Source: Odoribacter sp.
GTDB lineage: Bacteria > Bacteroidota > Bacteroidia > Bacteroidales > Muribaculaceae
DNA length: 64,000 bases
Direction: 5' to 3'
Assembly: GCA_023663145.1 (NCBI GenBank)
Contig: JAMPHZ010000006.1
Coordinates: forward strand, 32,120 to 96,119
The first letter of the stretch is position 1; each line of letters starts with the position of its first letter. Below the pieces are notes generated by a model. That model did no database searches. It had not been told where the DNA came from and was given only the letters and a program-made list of their open reading frames with translations. Both the position numbers and the translations under genes were made by a program. Below are positions 1 to 9,588 of the stretch, in pieces.

Positions 1-1286
1 ACCGCGGATATGATGTATTTCTGAGCGACTGCGGCTCCATAGCGCCCAAATATACAGAAATACTTGACCGCGAACAGATTCCCTACGAGCACGGGCAGCA
101 TACCGAAGAGTCTATCCTCAATGCCACCGAAGTAGTGAAGAGTCCCGGCATTCCACTTACGGCTCCACTGATTGTAAAGCTCACAGAACTCGGTATTCCG
201 GTAATCAGCGAGATTGAATTCGCCGGCAGATATACCGATGCAAAAATGGTGTGCATCACCGGGTCAAACGGAAAGACTACCACAACCTCGCTCATCTACC
301 ACATACTTCAGCATGCCGGCATTGACTGCGGATTAGCCGGAAACATAGGCAAATCACTGGCATTGCAGGTCGCACGTGACCCACACCCGGTGTACGTAAT
401 AGAGTTGAGCAGTTTCCAGCTTGATAACATGTACCGGTTCAAGGCCAACATAGCCGTAATGATGAATATAACGCCCGATCATCTTGACCGTTATGAATAT
501 AAGATGCAGAACTATATCAATGCCAAGTTCCGTATATTGCAAAACATGACTCCGACCGATGCCTTCATATACTGGCAGGATGACCCCGTCATAAAGGCCC
601 AATTAAAGCAGATAGAGACTGAGGCCCGGCAATTTCCTTTTGCCGAACATGAAGAAGAGGAGACAGCAGCTTATATCGATGCATCTGACAACCTGATAAT
701 CAACACGCCAGGCACTACGCTTGCGATGCCACGCGCCGATCTGGCCCTGCACGGCCTGCACAACGTATACAATTCCCTGGCAGCCGGCCTGGCAGCCGGT
801 CTGCTGCATGTACCCGGCTCCGATATACACGAAGCCCTCAGTGACTTCCCCGGCGTGGAACATCGCCTTGAGCCGGTTGAAACCATTGATGGAGTGGAAT
901 GGATCAATGACTCGAAGGCCACTAACGTCGATTCATGCTGGTACGCCCTCGAATCTATGACGCGCCCTACAGTGTTGATTCTCGGTGGAAAGGACAAAGG
1001 CAATGACTACAGCGAGATACTCCCGCTTGTAAAGGACAAAGTCAAGGCCATTGTGACGATGGGTAAAGACAATACAAAGATAATCGACTTTTTCAGCGCC
1101 AACAGCGATGTGCCGGTAACTGACACCCACAGCCTTGCAGATGCCATCGAGGCATGCCGGTCACTGGCAGTGGCCGGAGACACAGTGCTGCTCTCACCAT
1201 GCTGCGCATCTTTTGACCTATTCACAAGTTACGAAGACAGAGGGCGCCGGTTCAAGGATGCCGTGCGCTCCTTGAGCAAACATTGA
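1..1286 (+). CDS. murD: UDP-N-acetylmuramoylalanine--D-glutamate ligase, 5' truncated by window edge
   Basis: Cytoplasmic Mur ligase that adds D-glutamate to UDP-MurNAc-L-Ala using ATP. The reading frame (codons starting at base 3) is open to the left edge, so the N-terminal Rossmann part is cut off; a GTG at 135 is internal, not the start. Seen: the ATP-binding loop GSNGKTTTT near bases 259-290, the central-domain run NITPDHLDRY near 470-495, and the C-terminal domain with HRLEPVETIDGVEWINDSKATN and LGGKDKGNDY-like motifs expected of MurD. It heads a same-strand division and cell-wall cluster (ftsW follows after 44 bases), and mraY and murE would be expected just upstream. Identity is firm. 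Confidence 0.97.
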   Translation, partial: RGYDVFLSDCGSIAPKYTEILDREQIPYEHGQHTEESILNATEVVKSPGIPLTAPLIVKLTELGIPVISEIEFAGRYTDAKMVCITGSNGKTTTTSLIYHILQHAGIDCGLAGNIGKSLALQVARDPHPVYVIELSSFQLDNMYRFKANIAVMMNITPDHLDRYEYKMQNYINAKFRILQNMTPTDAFIYWQDDPVIKAQLKQIETEARQFPFAEHEEEETAAYIDASDNLIINTPGTTLAMPRADLALHGLHNVYNSLAAGLAAGLLHVPGSDIHEALSDFPGVEHRLEPVETIDGVEWINDSKATNVDSCWYALESMTRPTVLILGGKDKGNDYSEILPLVKDKVKAIVTMGKDNTKIIDFFSANSDVPVTDTHSLADAIEACRSLAVAGDTVLLSPCCASFDLFTSYEDRGRRFKDAVRSLSKH

Positions 1287-1330
1287 ATAACATAATATCC
1301 TACACCAACCGTTATAACTCTCTCTAAAAA

Positions 1331-2674
1331 ATGGAACAGATACAAAACACCGCCACCTTCACCGCCGCCGATGAAAAACCGATACCGGGTGTAGCCAAAC
1401 CTCGGGTAGATACCTATATCTGGGGCACATACATAGCCTTGGCATTGGTGTCGGTGATAGAGCTCTTCAGTGCATCGTCACAGGAAGTACAGGTCGACAA
1501 TATATACGGCCCCATAATTCGTCATGCCATGTTTCTTGTAACCGGTCTCCTGATGATGATAGCCATACAGCGCACCCACTTTCTCAAATTATATTACCTG
1601 ATACCTATATTTGTATTGGGATCAATAGCAATGATGGCCATGGTGCTTGTTGGAGGAACTAAGATCAATGGTGTGAAGCGCGCCATAACGCTTGGCCCTG
1701 TAATGATTCTGCCGGCAGAGTTCCTCAAGCTTGCGGTAGCCCTCGGAATAGCCTGGATATTGAGTCGCTCACAGATAAAAGTCAAGGGCAAACACGATGT
1801 CACAAACGGAGGCCTCATCGCATGCACTGCTCTTGTACTGCTTAGTTCGGCCCTGTTGGTCAACCAAGGCCTCACAAACACCTTGCTGCTGATGGGTATA
1901 TCCTTGGGCATGATGCTCATAGGAGGTGTGTCGTGGCGCAAACTTTTCTATGTAGTGGCTCTATATCTGTTTCTGGGAGGATGTCTGGCTGTATACAAAG
2001 TAGTGTCAACACACGATGTAGGCCCCACTCAGCAAGACATCGAACTGGCAAGAATAAACCAGACCGAAGTAAAATCCACAGCCAATAAAGACCGCAGTGT
2101 AACATGGAAAAAACGTCTTGAGCGGCATTTCAGCCTAAACAAGAGCGCCGACCCCATCACCGATGAGAACAAGCAGGAACAACTCAGTTTCATAGCTCAG
2201 GCACATGGCGGGCTTACCGGTGTCGGCATCGGTAATTCGCGCGAGAACGCCCGCCTTCCACTCGCCTTTTCCGACTATATCTACGCTATAATAGTCGAAG
2301 AACTCGGAGCATTGGTAGCGATAGGTGTGTTGGCTCTGTATATGTTCCTTATGGGCCGTGCAGGCGGTCTTGCCATGAAGTTCAAGAGCACCCTGCCGTG
2401 CCTGCTGGTAATAGGCTGCGCTCTCGTGATATGCCTTCAGGCATTGTTCCACATATGCATTGTGGTAGGCGTGTTTCCGGTATCCGGGCAGCCGCTGCCT
2501 CTTATATCAAAAGGCGGTACATCAGTAATAGCCACGTCAATAGCGCTCGGAGTGATGTTATCGGCATCGCGCTGGGCCGCCCGCACTGATGACGGAGAAG
2601 AGACATACCGCCGCGAGCTCAGCAGCCTGCCCGAAGAAATCGCCAATGCCAATCCCTCTAACATAAACAAATAA
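1331..2674 (+). CDS. ftsW: FtsW-type septal peptidoglycan glycosyltransferase (SEDS family)
   Basis: Multi-pass inner-membrane SEDS protein that polymerises lipid II at the division site. The 447-residue product has about ten hydrophobic segments, a long polar stretch between them (about residues 230-290, rich in charged residues), then the conserved HGGLTGVGIGNS loop and the FPVSGQPLPLISKGGTS signature near the C-terminus that marks the FtsW/RodA/SpoVE family. The position between murD and murG points to FtsW rather than RodA. The ATG at 1331 follows a purine-poor, AT-rich leader, as is common in Bacteroidota. The C-terminal tail (about 30 residues) is acidic and cytoplasmic. Confidence 0.95.
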   Translation: MEQIQNTATFTAADEKPIPGVAKPRVDTYIWGTYIALALVSVIELFSASSQEVQVDNIYGPIIRHAMFLVTGLLMMIAIQRTHFLKLYYLIPIFVLGSIAMMAMVLVGGTKINGVKRAITLGPVMILPAEFLKLAVALGIAWILSRSQIKVKGKHDVTNGGLIACTALVLLSSALLVNQGLTNTLLLMGISLGMMLIGGVSWRKLFYVVALYLFLGGCLAVYKVVSTHDVGPTQQDIELARINQTEVKSTANKDRSVTWKKRLERHFSLNKSADPITDENKQEQLSFIAQAHGGLTGVGIGNSRENARLPLAFSDYIYAIIVEELGALVAIGVLALYMFLMGRAGGLAMKFKSTLPCLLVIGCALVICLQALFHICIVVGVFPVSGQPLPLISKGGTSVIATSIALGVMLSASRWAARTDDGEETYRRELSSLPEEIANANPSNINK

Positions 2675-2680
2675 CCCAAG

Positions 2681-3790
2681 ATGTTGAACAGAGTATTAAT
2701 AAGCGGCGGAGGCACCGGAGGCCACATATTTCCCGCCCTGTCAATCGCCGCAGCGATAAAGCGGCGCTATCCAAAGTGTGAGATACTGTTTGTAGGCGCA
2801 CAAGGACGTATGGAAATGGAACGCGTGCCCGCCGCAGGATTCGACATCAAGGGGCTTCCCGTGGCCGGATTCGACAGGAAACGGCCATGGCGCAATCTCG
2901 GGGTGCTCATAAAATTATGGAAGTCGCTGCGCATGGCACGCAAGATAGTAAAAGACTTCAGGCCACAGCTTGCCATAGGTGTGGGTGGATACGCATCCGG
3001 ACCAACCCTGAAAGCGGCCCAGCGCGCCGGAGTACCCACCTTATTGCAGGAGCAGAATTCATATGCCGGTGTCACGAACAAACTTCTCGCAGCGAAAGCA
3101 GGTGTGATCTGTACCGCTTACGACGGCATGGAACGCTTCTTTTCTGCCGGAAACATAATTCTTACCGGTAACCCCGTACGTGAGGCCCTACTGCAATGCA
3201 CACTCTCCCCTGAACAGGCCAAAACGGCCCTGGGCTTTGACCCTGCACTGCCGCTTGTACTGGTAGTAGGCGGCTCCTTGGGCGCGCTTACTATCAATCG
3301 GGCCATGGAAGATGCTGTCGAGACTCTCACCGGTGACGGCAAGATGCAACTATTATGGCAGACAGGCCGCTCAGGCTCAGCCATTGGCGAGGAAGCGACA
3401 AAGGGACGCAAATACGTAAAAGCCACACCATTCATCTCCGACATGGCCACTGCATACCGAGCCGCTGACCTTGTGGTAGCCCGTGCAGGTGCAGGCACAA
3501 TCAGCGAATTGCAACTTTTAGGCAAACCTGTGATTCTTGTTCCCTCACCAAATGTGGCTGAAGACCACCAACGCAAGAACGCCGAAGCCCTTACAGCACG
3601 CGATGCGGCCGTGATGGTGCTTGATAAAGATGCGAAAGCTGAGTTACCGCAAAAAATCAATGAACTCATCAATGACGCCGCAACGCGCGACCGTCTCAGC
3701 AATAACATTCTTAAAATGGCTCTGCGCGATTCTGACGAGAAGATTGTTGACGCTGCCGAGTCACTTGTAAACACCCATTCAACACGATAA
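2681..3790 (+). CDS. murG: UDP-GlcNAc--MurNAc-pentapeptide-undecaprenol GlcNAc transferase
   Basis: Peripheral membrane glycosyltransferase (GT28) that turns lipid I into lipid II. The 369-residue protein begins with the glycine-rich loop GGGTGGHIFPALSIA, carries the second donor-site loop VVGGSLGA in the middle, and has ARAGAGTISEL and PNVAEDHQ motifs of the C-terminal UDP-GlcNAc domain. It starts six bases after the ftsW stop and abuts murC directly (stop 3790, next ATG 3791), so translation is probably coupled through ftsW-murG-murC. Length and motifs are normal for the family. Confidence 0.97.
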   Translation: MLNRVLISGGGTGGHIFPALSIAAAIKRRYPKCEILFVGAQGRMEMERVPAAGFDIKGLPVAGFDRKRPWRNLGVLIKLWKSLRMARKIVKDFRPQLAIGVGGYASGPTLKAAQRAGVPTLLQEQNSYAGVTNKLLAAKAGVICTAYDGMERFFSAGNIILTGNPVREALLQCTLSPEQAKTALGFDPALPLVLVVGGSLGALTINRAMEDAVETLTGDGKMQLLWQTGRSGSAIGEEATKGRKYVKATPFISDMATAYRAADLVVARAGAGTISELQLLGKPVILVPSPNVAEDHQRKNAEALTARDAAVMVLDKDAKAELPQKINELINDAATRDRLSNNILKMALRDSDEKIVDAAESLVNTHSTR

Positions 3791-5191
3791 ATGAAACGAG
3801 TATACTTCATTGGTGCCGGAGGAATAGGCATGGCCGCCCTCGAGCGATATTTCATCTCAAAAGGTATGACAGTGGCGGGATATGACCGTTTCCCTACGGC
3901 TCTTACAGATGAATTGCAACGCGAGGGCGTGAAGATATCATTCAATGACGATACCGCCACAATCCCCGAAGAGTTCCGCACACCGGATCCTGACACGCTT
4001 GTCGTGTACACACCCGCCGTACCTGCCGACTCCGCTATCATGAGATTCTTCACCGCAGGAGGCTTCAGTCCTGTGAAACGCTCAGTGGCATTGGGTCATA
4101 TCACCGAAAATTCAAAAGCCCTGTGCTTTGCCGGCACCCATGGTAAGACCACCACATCATCAATGGCGGCACACCTGCTACACAACTCGGCTATAGGTTG
4201 CAACGCATTCTTAGGCGGTATATTGTTAGGATATAACAGTAATCTGATGCTGTCAGAGACTTCCCCATTCACCGTGGTGGAGGCCGATGAGTACGACCGT
4301 TCATTCCACACCCTGCGCCCATATGTAGCTGTCATAACCGCCACCGATCCTGATCATCTTGACATATACGGCACAGAAGAAGCCTACCTCGAATCTTTCG
4401 CACACTTCACCGAACTGATTCAACCGGGAGGCAAACTGCTGGTGCATACCGGTCTTAAACTCAAGCCACGCCCCGGAAAAGACGTATCCACATTTACCTA
4501 CAGCCGCTTTGAAGGAGACTACCACGCTGCCAACATACGCCGCGGCAACGGCCGCATCACCTTTGATTTCGTATATCCGGGAGGGGTGATCAACGACATT
4601 GAACCCGGCGTACCTGTCGACATCAACATTGACAACTCTATCGCCGCACTCGCTGCGATACACCTCAGCGGAGCACTTGACCCTGATTCGGCCCGCAAGG
4701 CGATGGCTTCTTATCCGGGCGTGGAACGACGCTTTCAGGTACATATGCGGCAAAACGGAGGCCAAGGCAAAGTCGTGATAGACGACTATGCCCACCATCC
4801 CGATGAACTGGAATCATCAATACGCTCGGTAAAGGCACTATACCCCGGGCGCCACCTTACGGTAGCTTTCCAACCACACCTCTACTCACGCACCCGTGAC
4901 TTCGCACCCGACTTCGCACGCGCGCTGTCACAGGCCGACGCAGTTGTACTTGCCGACATTTATCCGGCTCGTGAGAAACCTATCGAGGGGGTAACCTCAG
5001 AAATCATCTTTGACCGCATAAAAGTTGACGACAAAATAATGATTTCAAAGGAAGATTTTGTAAATACACTCAAAAATCGTAACTTTGACATCTTATTGAC
5101 AGCAGGAGCCGGTGACATGAGTTTCATGGTACCGGCATTGTGCCGCGCCATTGACCCGGCGGCGACAATAAACTATGTCAATGACAAATAA
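3791..5191 (+). CDS. murC: UDP-N-acetylmuramate--L-alanine ligase
   Basis: First Mur ligase of the pathway; joins L-alanine to UDP-MurNAc with ATP in the cytoplasm. The 466-residue sequence opens with the Rossmann motif FIGAGGIGM, has the P-loop GTHGKTTTSSM, the EADEYDRSF magnesium/ATP motif, TDPDHLDIYG, and the C-terminal DDYAHHPDE and QPHLYSRT motifs characteristic of MurC. Its start codon touches the murG stop. The gene order murG-murC-ftsQ is the usual one in Bacteroidales. Confidence 0.97.
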   Translation: MKRVYFIGAGGIGMAALERYFISKGMTVAGYDRFPTALTDELQREGVKISFNDDTATIPEEFRTPDPDTLVVYTPAVPADSAIMRFFTAGGFSPVKRSVALGHITENSKALCFAGTHGKTTTSSMAAHLLHNSAIGCNAFLGGILLGYNSNLMLSETSPFTVVEADEYDRSFHTLRPYVAVITATDPDHLDIYGTEEAYLESFAHFTELIQPGGKLLVHTGLKLKPRPGKDVSTFTYSRFEGDYHAANIRRGNGRITFDFVYPGGVINDIEPGVPVDINIDNSIAALAAIHLSGALDPDSARKAMASYPGVERRFQVHMRQNGGQGKVVIDDYAHHPDELESSIRSVKALYPGRHLTVAFQPHLYSRTRDFAPDFARALSQADAVVLADIYPAREKPIEGVTSEIIFDRIKVDDKIMISKEDFVNTLKNRNFDILLTAGAGDMSFMVPALCRAIDPAATINYVNDK

Positions 5192-5212
5192 ACACCTACG
5201 CCTCGACATCAA

Positions 5213-6061
5213 GTGATAAACCGCAACCCCCTGATAGCATTTGTGCTCACTGCCATTTTGGCCGTGTACCTTGTTGTTGCACTGAACGCAGCCTCGTCAA
5301 TGGCCCGCACCGACAAATTTGCAGGTTGCCGCATAAATGTCGAAGACTCACTTGCATCGGGATTCGTGTCACAGGCCGATGTATCGGCCGAATGCGGCGG
5401 CATAATGACATGGATAGGCGAACGCGAACGCGGATCAATCGACATAGGAGAACTTGAGCGCACATTACGGAAATGCGACAAAATCGAGAAAGTAAATGTG
5501 AGCGTACTGAACAATAACATGTTGCAGATCAACGTAGTGCCTATGGTGCCCGTAGCACGCGTGTTCGACATAAATTCATCATACTACATCAACGCAGGTG
5601 GCAAGCGGATATCAGCCGATCCACGCTATCATGTTGACGTACCGGTGGTGGTTGGTCATTTTCCGGCCTCGCGGCCTGCGGTTAGACTTCTGCCGCTTCT
5701 TGAGAAAATTGCATCAGTGCCGGAGCTTGACGCTCTGGTATCGACAGTGCGGCAGGAAGCCGACGGCGACATTATCATAGTCCCGTCAATCCGTGGCCAT
5801 GTGGTTAACTTCGGTGACACATCAGATGTCGATAACAAATTCAAGCGCCTTGAGGCATTCTACCGCAATGTCATGCCGGTACGCGGTTGGGAAACATACG
5901 ACACCATAAGCGTGAAATGGCGTGGCCGTGTGGTCACCACACGTCGCAACAAAGCTCTCGGCTCATCATCTCTGGCAGCCACGATTGAGGAATATGATGA
6001 TATCGATGACACCGAGACTATGACAACCCCTCTCCACTCCGACACCACCTCAATTCAATAA
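5213..6061 (+). CDS. ftsQ: Cell division protein FtsQ
   Basis: Bitopic divisome scaffold linking early and late division proteins in the periplasm. The GTG at 5213 is the only reasonable start: the frame is closed upstream by the murC stop at 5189-5191 and no ATG or TTG lies between. The 282-residue product has a short cytoplasmic tail, one membrane segment (about residues 6-28), then a POTRA-like stretch with the family feature of a short helix followed by KCDKIEKVNVSVLNNNMLQI and an acidic, threonine-rich tail. Sequence is divergent as usual for FtsQ; the assignment rests on topology and on its place between murC and ftsA. Confidence 0.88.
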   Translation: MINRNPLIAFVLTAILAVYLVVALNAASSMARTDKFAGCRINVEDSLASGFVSQADVSAECGGIMTWIGERERGSIDIGELERTLRKCDKIEKVNVSVLNNNMLQINVVPMVPVARVFDINSSYYINAGGKRISADPRYHVDVPVVVGHFPASRPAVRLLPLLEKIASVPELDALVSTVRQEADGDIIIVPSIRGHVVNFGDTSDVDNKFKRLEAFYRNVMPVRGWETYDTISVKWRGRVVTTRRNKALGSSSLAATIEEYDDIDDTETMTTPLHSDTTSIQ

Positions 6062-6074
6062 TTCATTCAGTACT

Positions 6075-7487
6075 ATGGAATCCAGATATATAGCAGCAAT
6101 CGAGATAGGCAGTTCCAAAATCAAGGGAATTGTGGCTTCGGTGGATCCTACGGCAGCGATTTCTGTCATCGCTATCGAAGAAACCGACACAGCCGAAAGT
6201 GTGCGCCATGGCCGCGTGCAGAATGCACGCGAGGCTGCCGAGCGAGTCAATGACATAATACGCCGCCTTGAGAACAACCCTCGCCTTGCAGGCGGTCGCC
6301 TCACTTCGGTTTATGTATCCAACGGAGGCCGGTCGGTGGACTCGCGTGCCGTCGAATCAGATGTGCGTCTCGGTGGCGATGTGGAAATAACAGCACAGGT
6401 ACTTGAAAAACTTCACAATGAAGCCCGTTATAATTTGGCTACCGACCGCGATGTACTATACATAGGCGACCGCCGGTTCATGGTCGACGGCACCGAAGTC
6501 AAACGCATAATAGGCTCGTTCGGCAATGCGATCCACGGCGAATTCACCATAGTGACCGCCTCGGTAGAGAACCGCCGGAATCTCGACCGCGTGAAAATTG
6601 AATCACACGGCGCCGACATACCGCGGCATTACATACCCCGCCCCGTCGCCATCGCCGACATGCTCCTGAGTGACTCGGAACGCCAGTTAGGCACCCTGCT
6701 TGTAGATCTCGGTGCCGAAACCACCACTGTAGCCATCTATAAGGCAAGCGCCCTACAGCTACTTGCGACATTGCCAATGGGCTCAGCCAATATCACTCGA
6801 GACCTCTCGCAAGGCCTCGGCATCACCGCCGAAGCGGCCGAGAATATAAAACTTACACGAGGCAGGGCTGTCGCTGACCGCGTCAAAAATGTCGAGGCAG
6901 ATCCCGAGACTGCCGAAATCACAAACTACATTTCTGCACGCGCCGGCGAGATTATAGCCAATATAATAAACTACATAGACCAAAGCGGCATCAATCTCTC
7001 CGACCTCCCCGGCGGCATAGTACTCACCGGTGGTGGCTCACGGCTAAAAGGCTTTGATGAGATGCTTGAGGCACAGACCAAACTTAAAGTGCGTCATGCT
7101 GCTATTGACGCTACCATCGGAGGCGCGCCATTCAACAATCCCGACAATGCAGATGTGATAGCATTGGTAAAATACGCCGCGGCTCACGATGGCGACAATG
7201 CCTCTTGTATCGAACTTCCCTCCACAGCAGGCACCCGGCAGGCGACCTCCACAGCAGGCGCAACAGGCCCGGCTGCCGGACAGCGCGAACCCATTGACGA
7301 GAACGATCCACGACTGCTCTACGATGACGAACCTTTCGACCAACCCGACAACATTGTCGACGACGAACTTCCCGAACCAGGCGCCAATGCCGGCGAAACC
7401 CGGGACAACCTGCTGAAGCGCATCGCAAACTGGCTGACAAAGCCCAAAGACGCCGATCTTGACAGCGACAGTGAATCCCTTGATTAA
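6075..7487 (+). CDS. ftsA: Cell division protein FtsA
   Basis: Actin-like ATPase that tethers FtsZ to the inner membrane. The 470-residue protein has phosphate-1 motif AAIEIGSSKIKGIV, a 1C-type subdomain, phosphate-2 motif LLVDLGAETTTVAIYK and the late GGIVLTGGGSRLKG adenosine motif. After the ATPase core come about 90 low-complexity, Pro/Ala/acidic residues and then a likely amphipathic membrane-targeting helix around LLKRIANWLTKPK near the end, which is the expected FtsA anchor. ftsQ lies 13 bases upstream and ftsZ 27 bases downstream. Confidence 0.96.
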   Translation: MESRYIAAIEIGSSKIKGIVASVDPTAAISVIAIEETDTAESVRHGRVQNAREAAERVNDIIRRLENNPRLAGGRLTSVYVSNGGRSVDSRAVESDVRLGGDVEITAQVLEKLHNEARYNLATDRDVLYIGDRRFMVDGTEVKRIIGSFGNAIHGEFTIVTASVENRRNLDRVKIESHGADIPRHYIPRPVAIADMLLSDSERQLGTLLVDLGAETTTVAIYKASALQLLATLPMGSANITRDLSQGLGITAEAAENIKLTRGRAVADRVKNVEADPETAEITNYISARAGEIIANIINYIDQSGINLSDLPGGIVLTGGGSRLKGFDEMLEAQTKLKVRHAAIDATIGGAPFNNPDNADVIALVKYAAAHDGDNASCIELPSTAGTRQATSTAGATGPAAGQREPIDENDPRLLYDDEPFDQPDNIVDDELPEPGANAGETRDNLLKRIANWLTKPKDADLDSDSESLD

Positions 7488-7514
7488 ACACCACCCGTAA
7501 CTACTCTATCAATT

Positions 7515-8849
7515 ATGGCTCCCGAAGACTCTCAATATCTCGATAAATATAACGTTCAACCACAGGGCGAACAGGAAGTTGACCACATCATAGTAGTGGG
7601 TGTCGGCGGCGGCGGCAACAATGCTGTCGACCACATGTTCAAACAAGGCGTCGAACACGTGTCATTTGTTGTGGTTAACACTGACCGTCAGGCGCTCCGC
7701 AACTCATCAGTACCCAACAAACTGCTTATCGGCCCGGGCGTGACCAACGGCCGAGGTGCCGGCAACATGCCCGATGTCGCATTCAAAGCTGCCGAGGAAA
7801 GCGCACGCGACATAGCCGATCTTTTCAACGACGACCTCGACATGGTATTCATCACCGCCGGCATGGGTGGAGGCACTGGCACGGGTGCAGCCCCGGTGGT
7901 AGCCCGCATAGCAAAAGAAAAAGGATTGCTCACCATAGGCATCGTGACCATTCCGTTCATGTTTGAAGGCATGCGGAAGATCCAGAAGGCACTCAACGGA
8001 GCCGAGGAAATGAGCAAATATGTCGATGCGATCATGATCGTAAACAACGAGCGGCTGATAGAGATTTATCCTGATTTTGAATTTGAATCAGCATTCGCCA
8101 AAGCAGATGACGTGCTGTCGACAGCAGCAAGCTCCATTGCTGAAATCATCACACGCAAGGGTTATATAAACCTTGACTTCAACGACGTCAACACGACCCT
8201 GCGCGACGGAGGCACAGCTATAATAGCAGTCGGCTACGGAGAGGGTGAAAACAGGGTGACCAAAGCCATCGAAGACGCCCTGCATTCGCCTCTGCTCAAA
8301 AACACTGATGTGCTGTCATCAAAGAAGATTCTGTTCAACCTATACTACTCCCGCACGGCCAACGTGCGCTTCAAAGCATCAGAAGCTAAGGAACTCAACG
8401 ATTTCATACGACGCGTGGAGGAAGAAGTCGACGTGATATGGGGTATAACCTACGATGAATCACTTGGCGACAAGGTAAAATTCACCATCCTCGCGTCAGG
8501 GTTTGATGTGACCGTGAATGAAGACAAGAAGGTACAGAGTCCCAAAGCAACTGAACCGGACCAGAAACCCGATGATGTGGACATACAGAAAATCGGAAAA
8601 GTCTACGGCACCGAGAAGGTACAGAAAATAGAACGCGAACGCGAGTCACGCAACTATATCCTGCTTTCGCCCGACACGCTCGATGATGACGCAGTGATCA
8701 ATGAATTCGAGAAAGTACCGACCTTCGCACGCGCCGGCAGAGCCAAACTCACCACTACCATCAAGCCTTCGGCCCCTGAACCGGCTACACGACCTGCCGA
8801 GCCTGAATCAGGAGCTCAACGCATAATGTTTGACCCTGAAGACGACTGA
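7515..8849 (+). CDS. ftsZ: Cell division GTPase FtsZ
   Basis: Tubulin-like GTPase forming the cytokinetic ring. The 444-residue product has the N-terminal VVGVGGGGNNAV motif (about 27-38), the tubulin signature GGGTGTGAAP at about 118-127, NNERLIEIYPDF and the T7-loop stretch LDFNDVNTTL with its catalytic acidic residues. A disordered linker of about 100 residues follows the core, and the protein ends in an acidic tail where a short conserved partner-binding peptide is expected. It closes the division cluster; an unrelated sirtuin gene follows after 31 bases. Confidence 0.98.
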   Translation: MAPEDSQYLDKYNVQPQGEQEVDHIIVVGVGGGGNNAVDHMFKQGVEHVSFVVVNTDRQALRNSSVPNKLLIGPGVTNGRGAGNMPDVAFKAAEESARDIADLFNDDLDMVFITAGMGGGTGTGAAPVVARIAKEKGLLTIGIVTIPFMFEGMRKIQKALNGAEEMSKYVDAIMIVNNERLIEIYPDFEFESAFAKADDVLSTAASSIAEIITRKGYINLDFNDVNTTLRDGGTAIIAVGYGEGENRVTKAIEDALHSPLLKNTDVLSSKKILFNLYYSRTANVRFKASEAKELNDFIRRVEEEVDVIWGITYDESLGDKVKFTILASGFDVTVNEDKKVQSPKATEPDQKPDDVDIQKIGKVYGTEKVQKIERERESRNYILLSPDTLDDDAVINEFEKVPTFARAGRAKLTTTIKPSAPEPATRPAEPESGAQRIMFDPEDD

Positions 8850-8880
8850 ACATTACCCCCTCCGAGCGCGTTTTCTTAAC

Positions 8881-9579
8881 ATGAAAAAGAAACTTGTAAT
8901 ATCAACAGGTGCCGGGATGAGTGCCGAAAGTGGCATCTCCACTTTCCGCGATGCAGGCGGACTGTGGGAAAACTTCCCGGTGATGGACGTTGCAAGCGCC
9001 GACGGATTTGCCCGCAATCCCGCGTTGGTTCATAAATTCTACAACCAGCGCCGCCATGATCTTATTAAAGCGTCACCAAACGCCGGTCATAAGGCCTTGG
9101 TCGAACTCGAGAAATATTATGACGTTTTCGTAATAACTCAGAACGTTGATGACCTTCACGAACGCGCCGGCTCTTCCAACGTGCTGCATCTGCACGGCGA
9201 GCTGATGAAAGTGAGGGCCGTTGATAACGAGTCAAAGGTATATACATTATCACCATCACCTGCGGCGCTTGAAACCACTCCTGACACCATGATTGACGGT
9301 CACCATGTGCGACCTCATATAGTGTTCTTTCAGGAAGCCGTGCCTAATTTCGAACCGGCCACCGAACTCGCCTCACAGGCCGATATATTCGTGATAATAG
9401 GCACATCATTGGCCGTATACCCCGCAGCTGCCTTACTCCACTATGTAAGGTCAGGAGTTCCGGTATATTATATTGATCCCCGACCTGCAGCAGTGCCGGC
9501 CGGAGTAAATGTGATCAAGGCGCCTGCCACAGAGGGCGTGCGCATACTCGCCCGCGAGTTAGGTGTAACAATTGAATAA
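8881..9579 (+). CDS. Class III sirtuin-like NAD-dependent protein deacylase without zinc cysteines
   Basis: Sir2-family enzyme that uses NAD+ to remove acyl groups from lysines. From ATG 8881 the product has 232 residues; an earlier in-frame TTG at 8830 lies inside ftsZ and adds unconserved residues. Seen: GAGMSAESGISTFR NAD loop (9-23), Tyr54 and Arg57 in FYNQRRHDL, the pair that in class III (SIRT5/CobB) enzymes favours succinyl or malonyl lysine, TQNVDDLH (86-93), active-site HGEL (His105) and GTSLAVYPAA. The whole protein contains no cysteine, so the four-Cys zinc knuckle of typical sirtuins is absent. It lies between ftsZ and rbfA; target proteins cannot be read from context. Confidence 0.9.
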   Translation: MKKKLVISTGAGMSAESGISTFRDAGGLWENFPVMDVASADGFARNPALVHKFYNQRRHDLIKASPNAGHKALVELEKYYDVFVITQNVDDLHERAGSSNVLHLHGELMKVRAVDNESKVYTLSPSPAALETTPDTMIDGHHVRPHIVFFQEAVPNFEPATELASQADIFVIIGTSLAVYPAAALLHYVRSGVPVYYIDPRPAAVPAGVNVIKAPATEGVRILARELGVTIE

Positions 9580-9588
9580 CAAATAATT

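Noticed and set aside
135..137. GTG start for murD
   Set aside because: The frame is open to the window edge and the upstream codons read as MurD sequence.
3118..4053. Long minus-strand open frame (311 codons) under murG/murC
   Set aside because: Low-complexity Ser/Ala-rich translation, no start context; it is the antisense shadow of two certain genes.
8830..8880. TTG start at 8830 for the sirtuin
   Set aside because: It overlaps ftsZ and adds 17 unconserved residues; ATG 8881 begins right at the family's conserved N-terminus.
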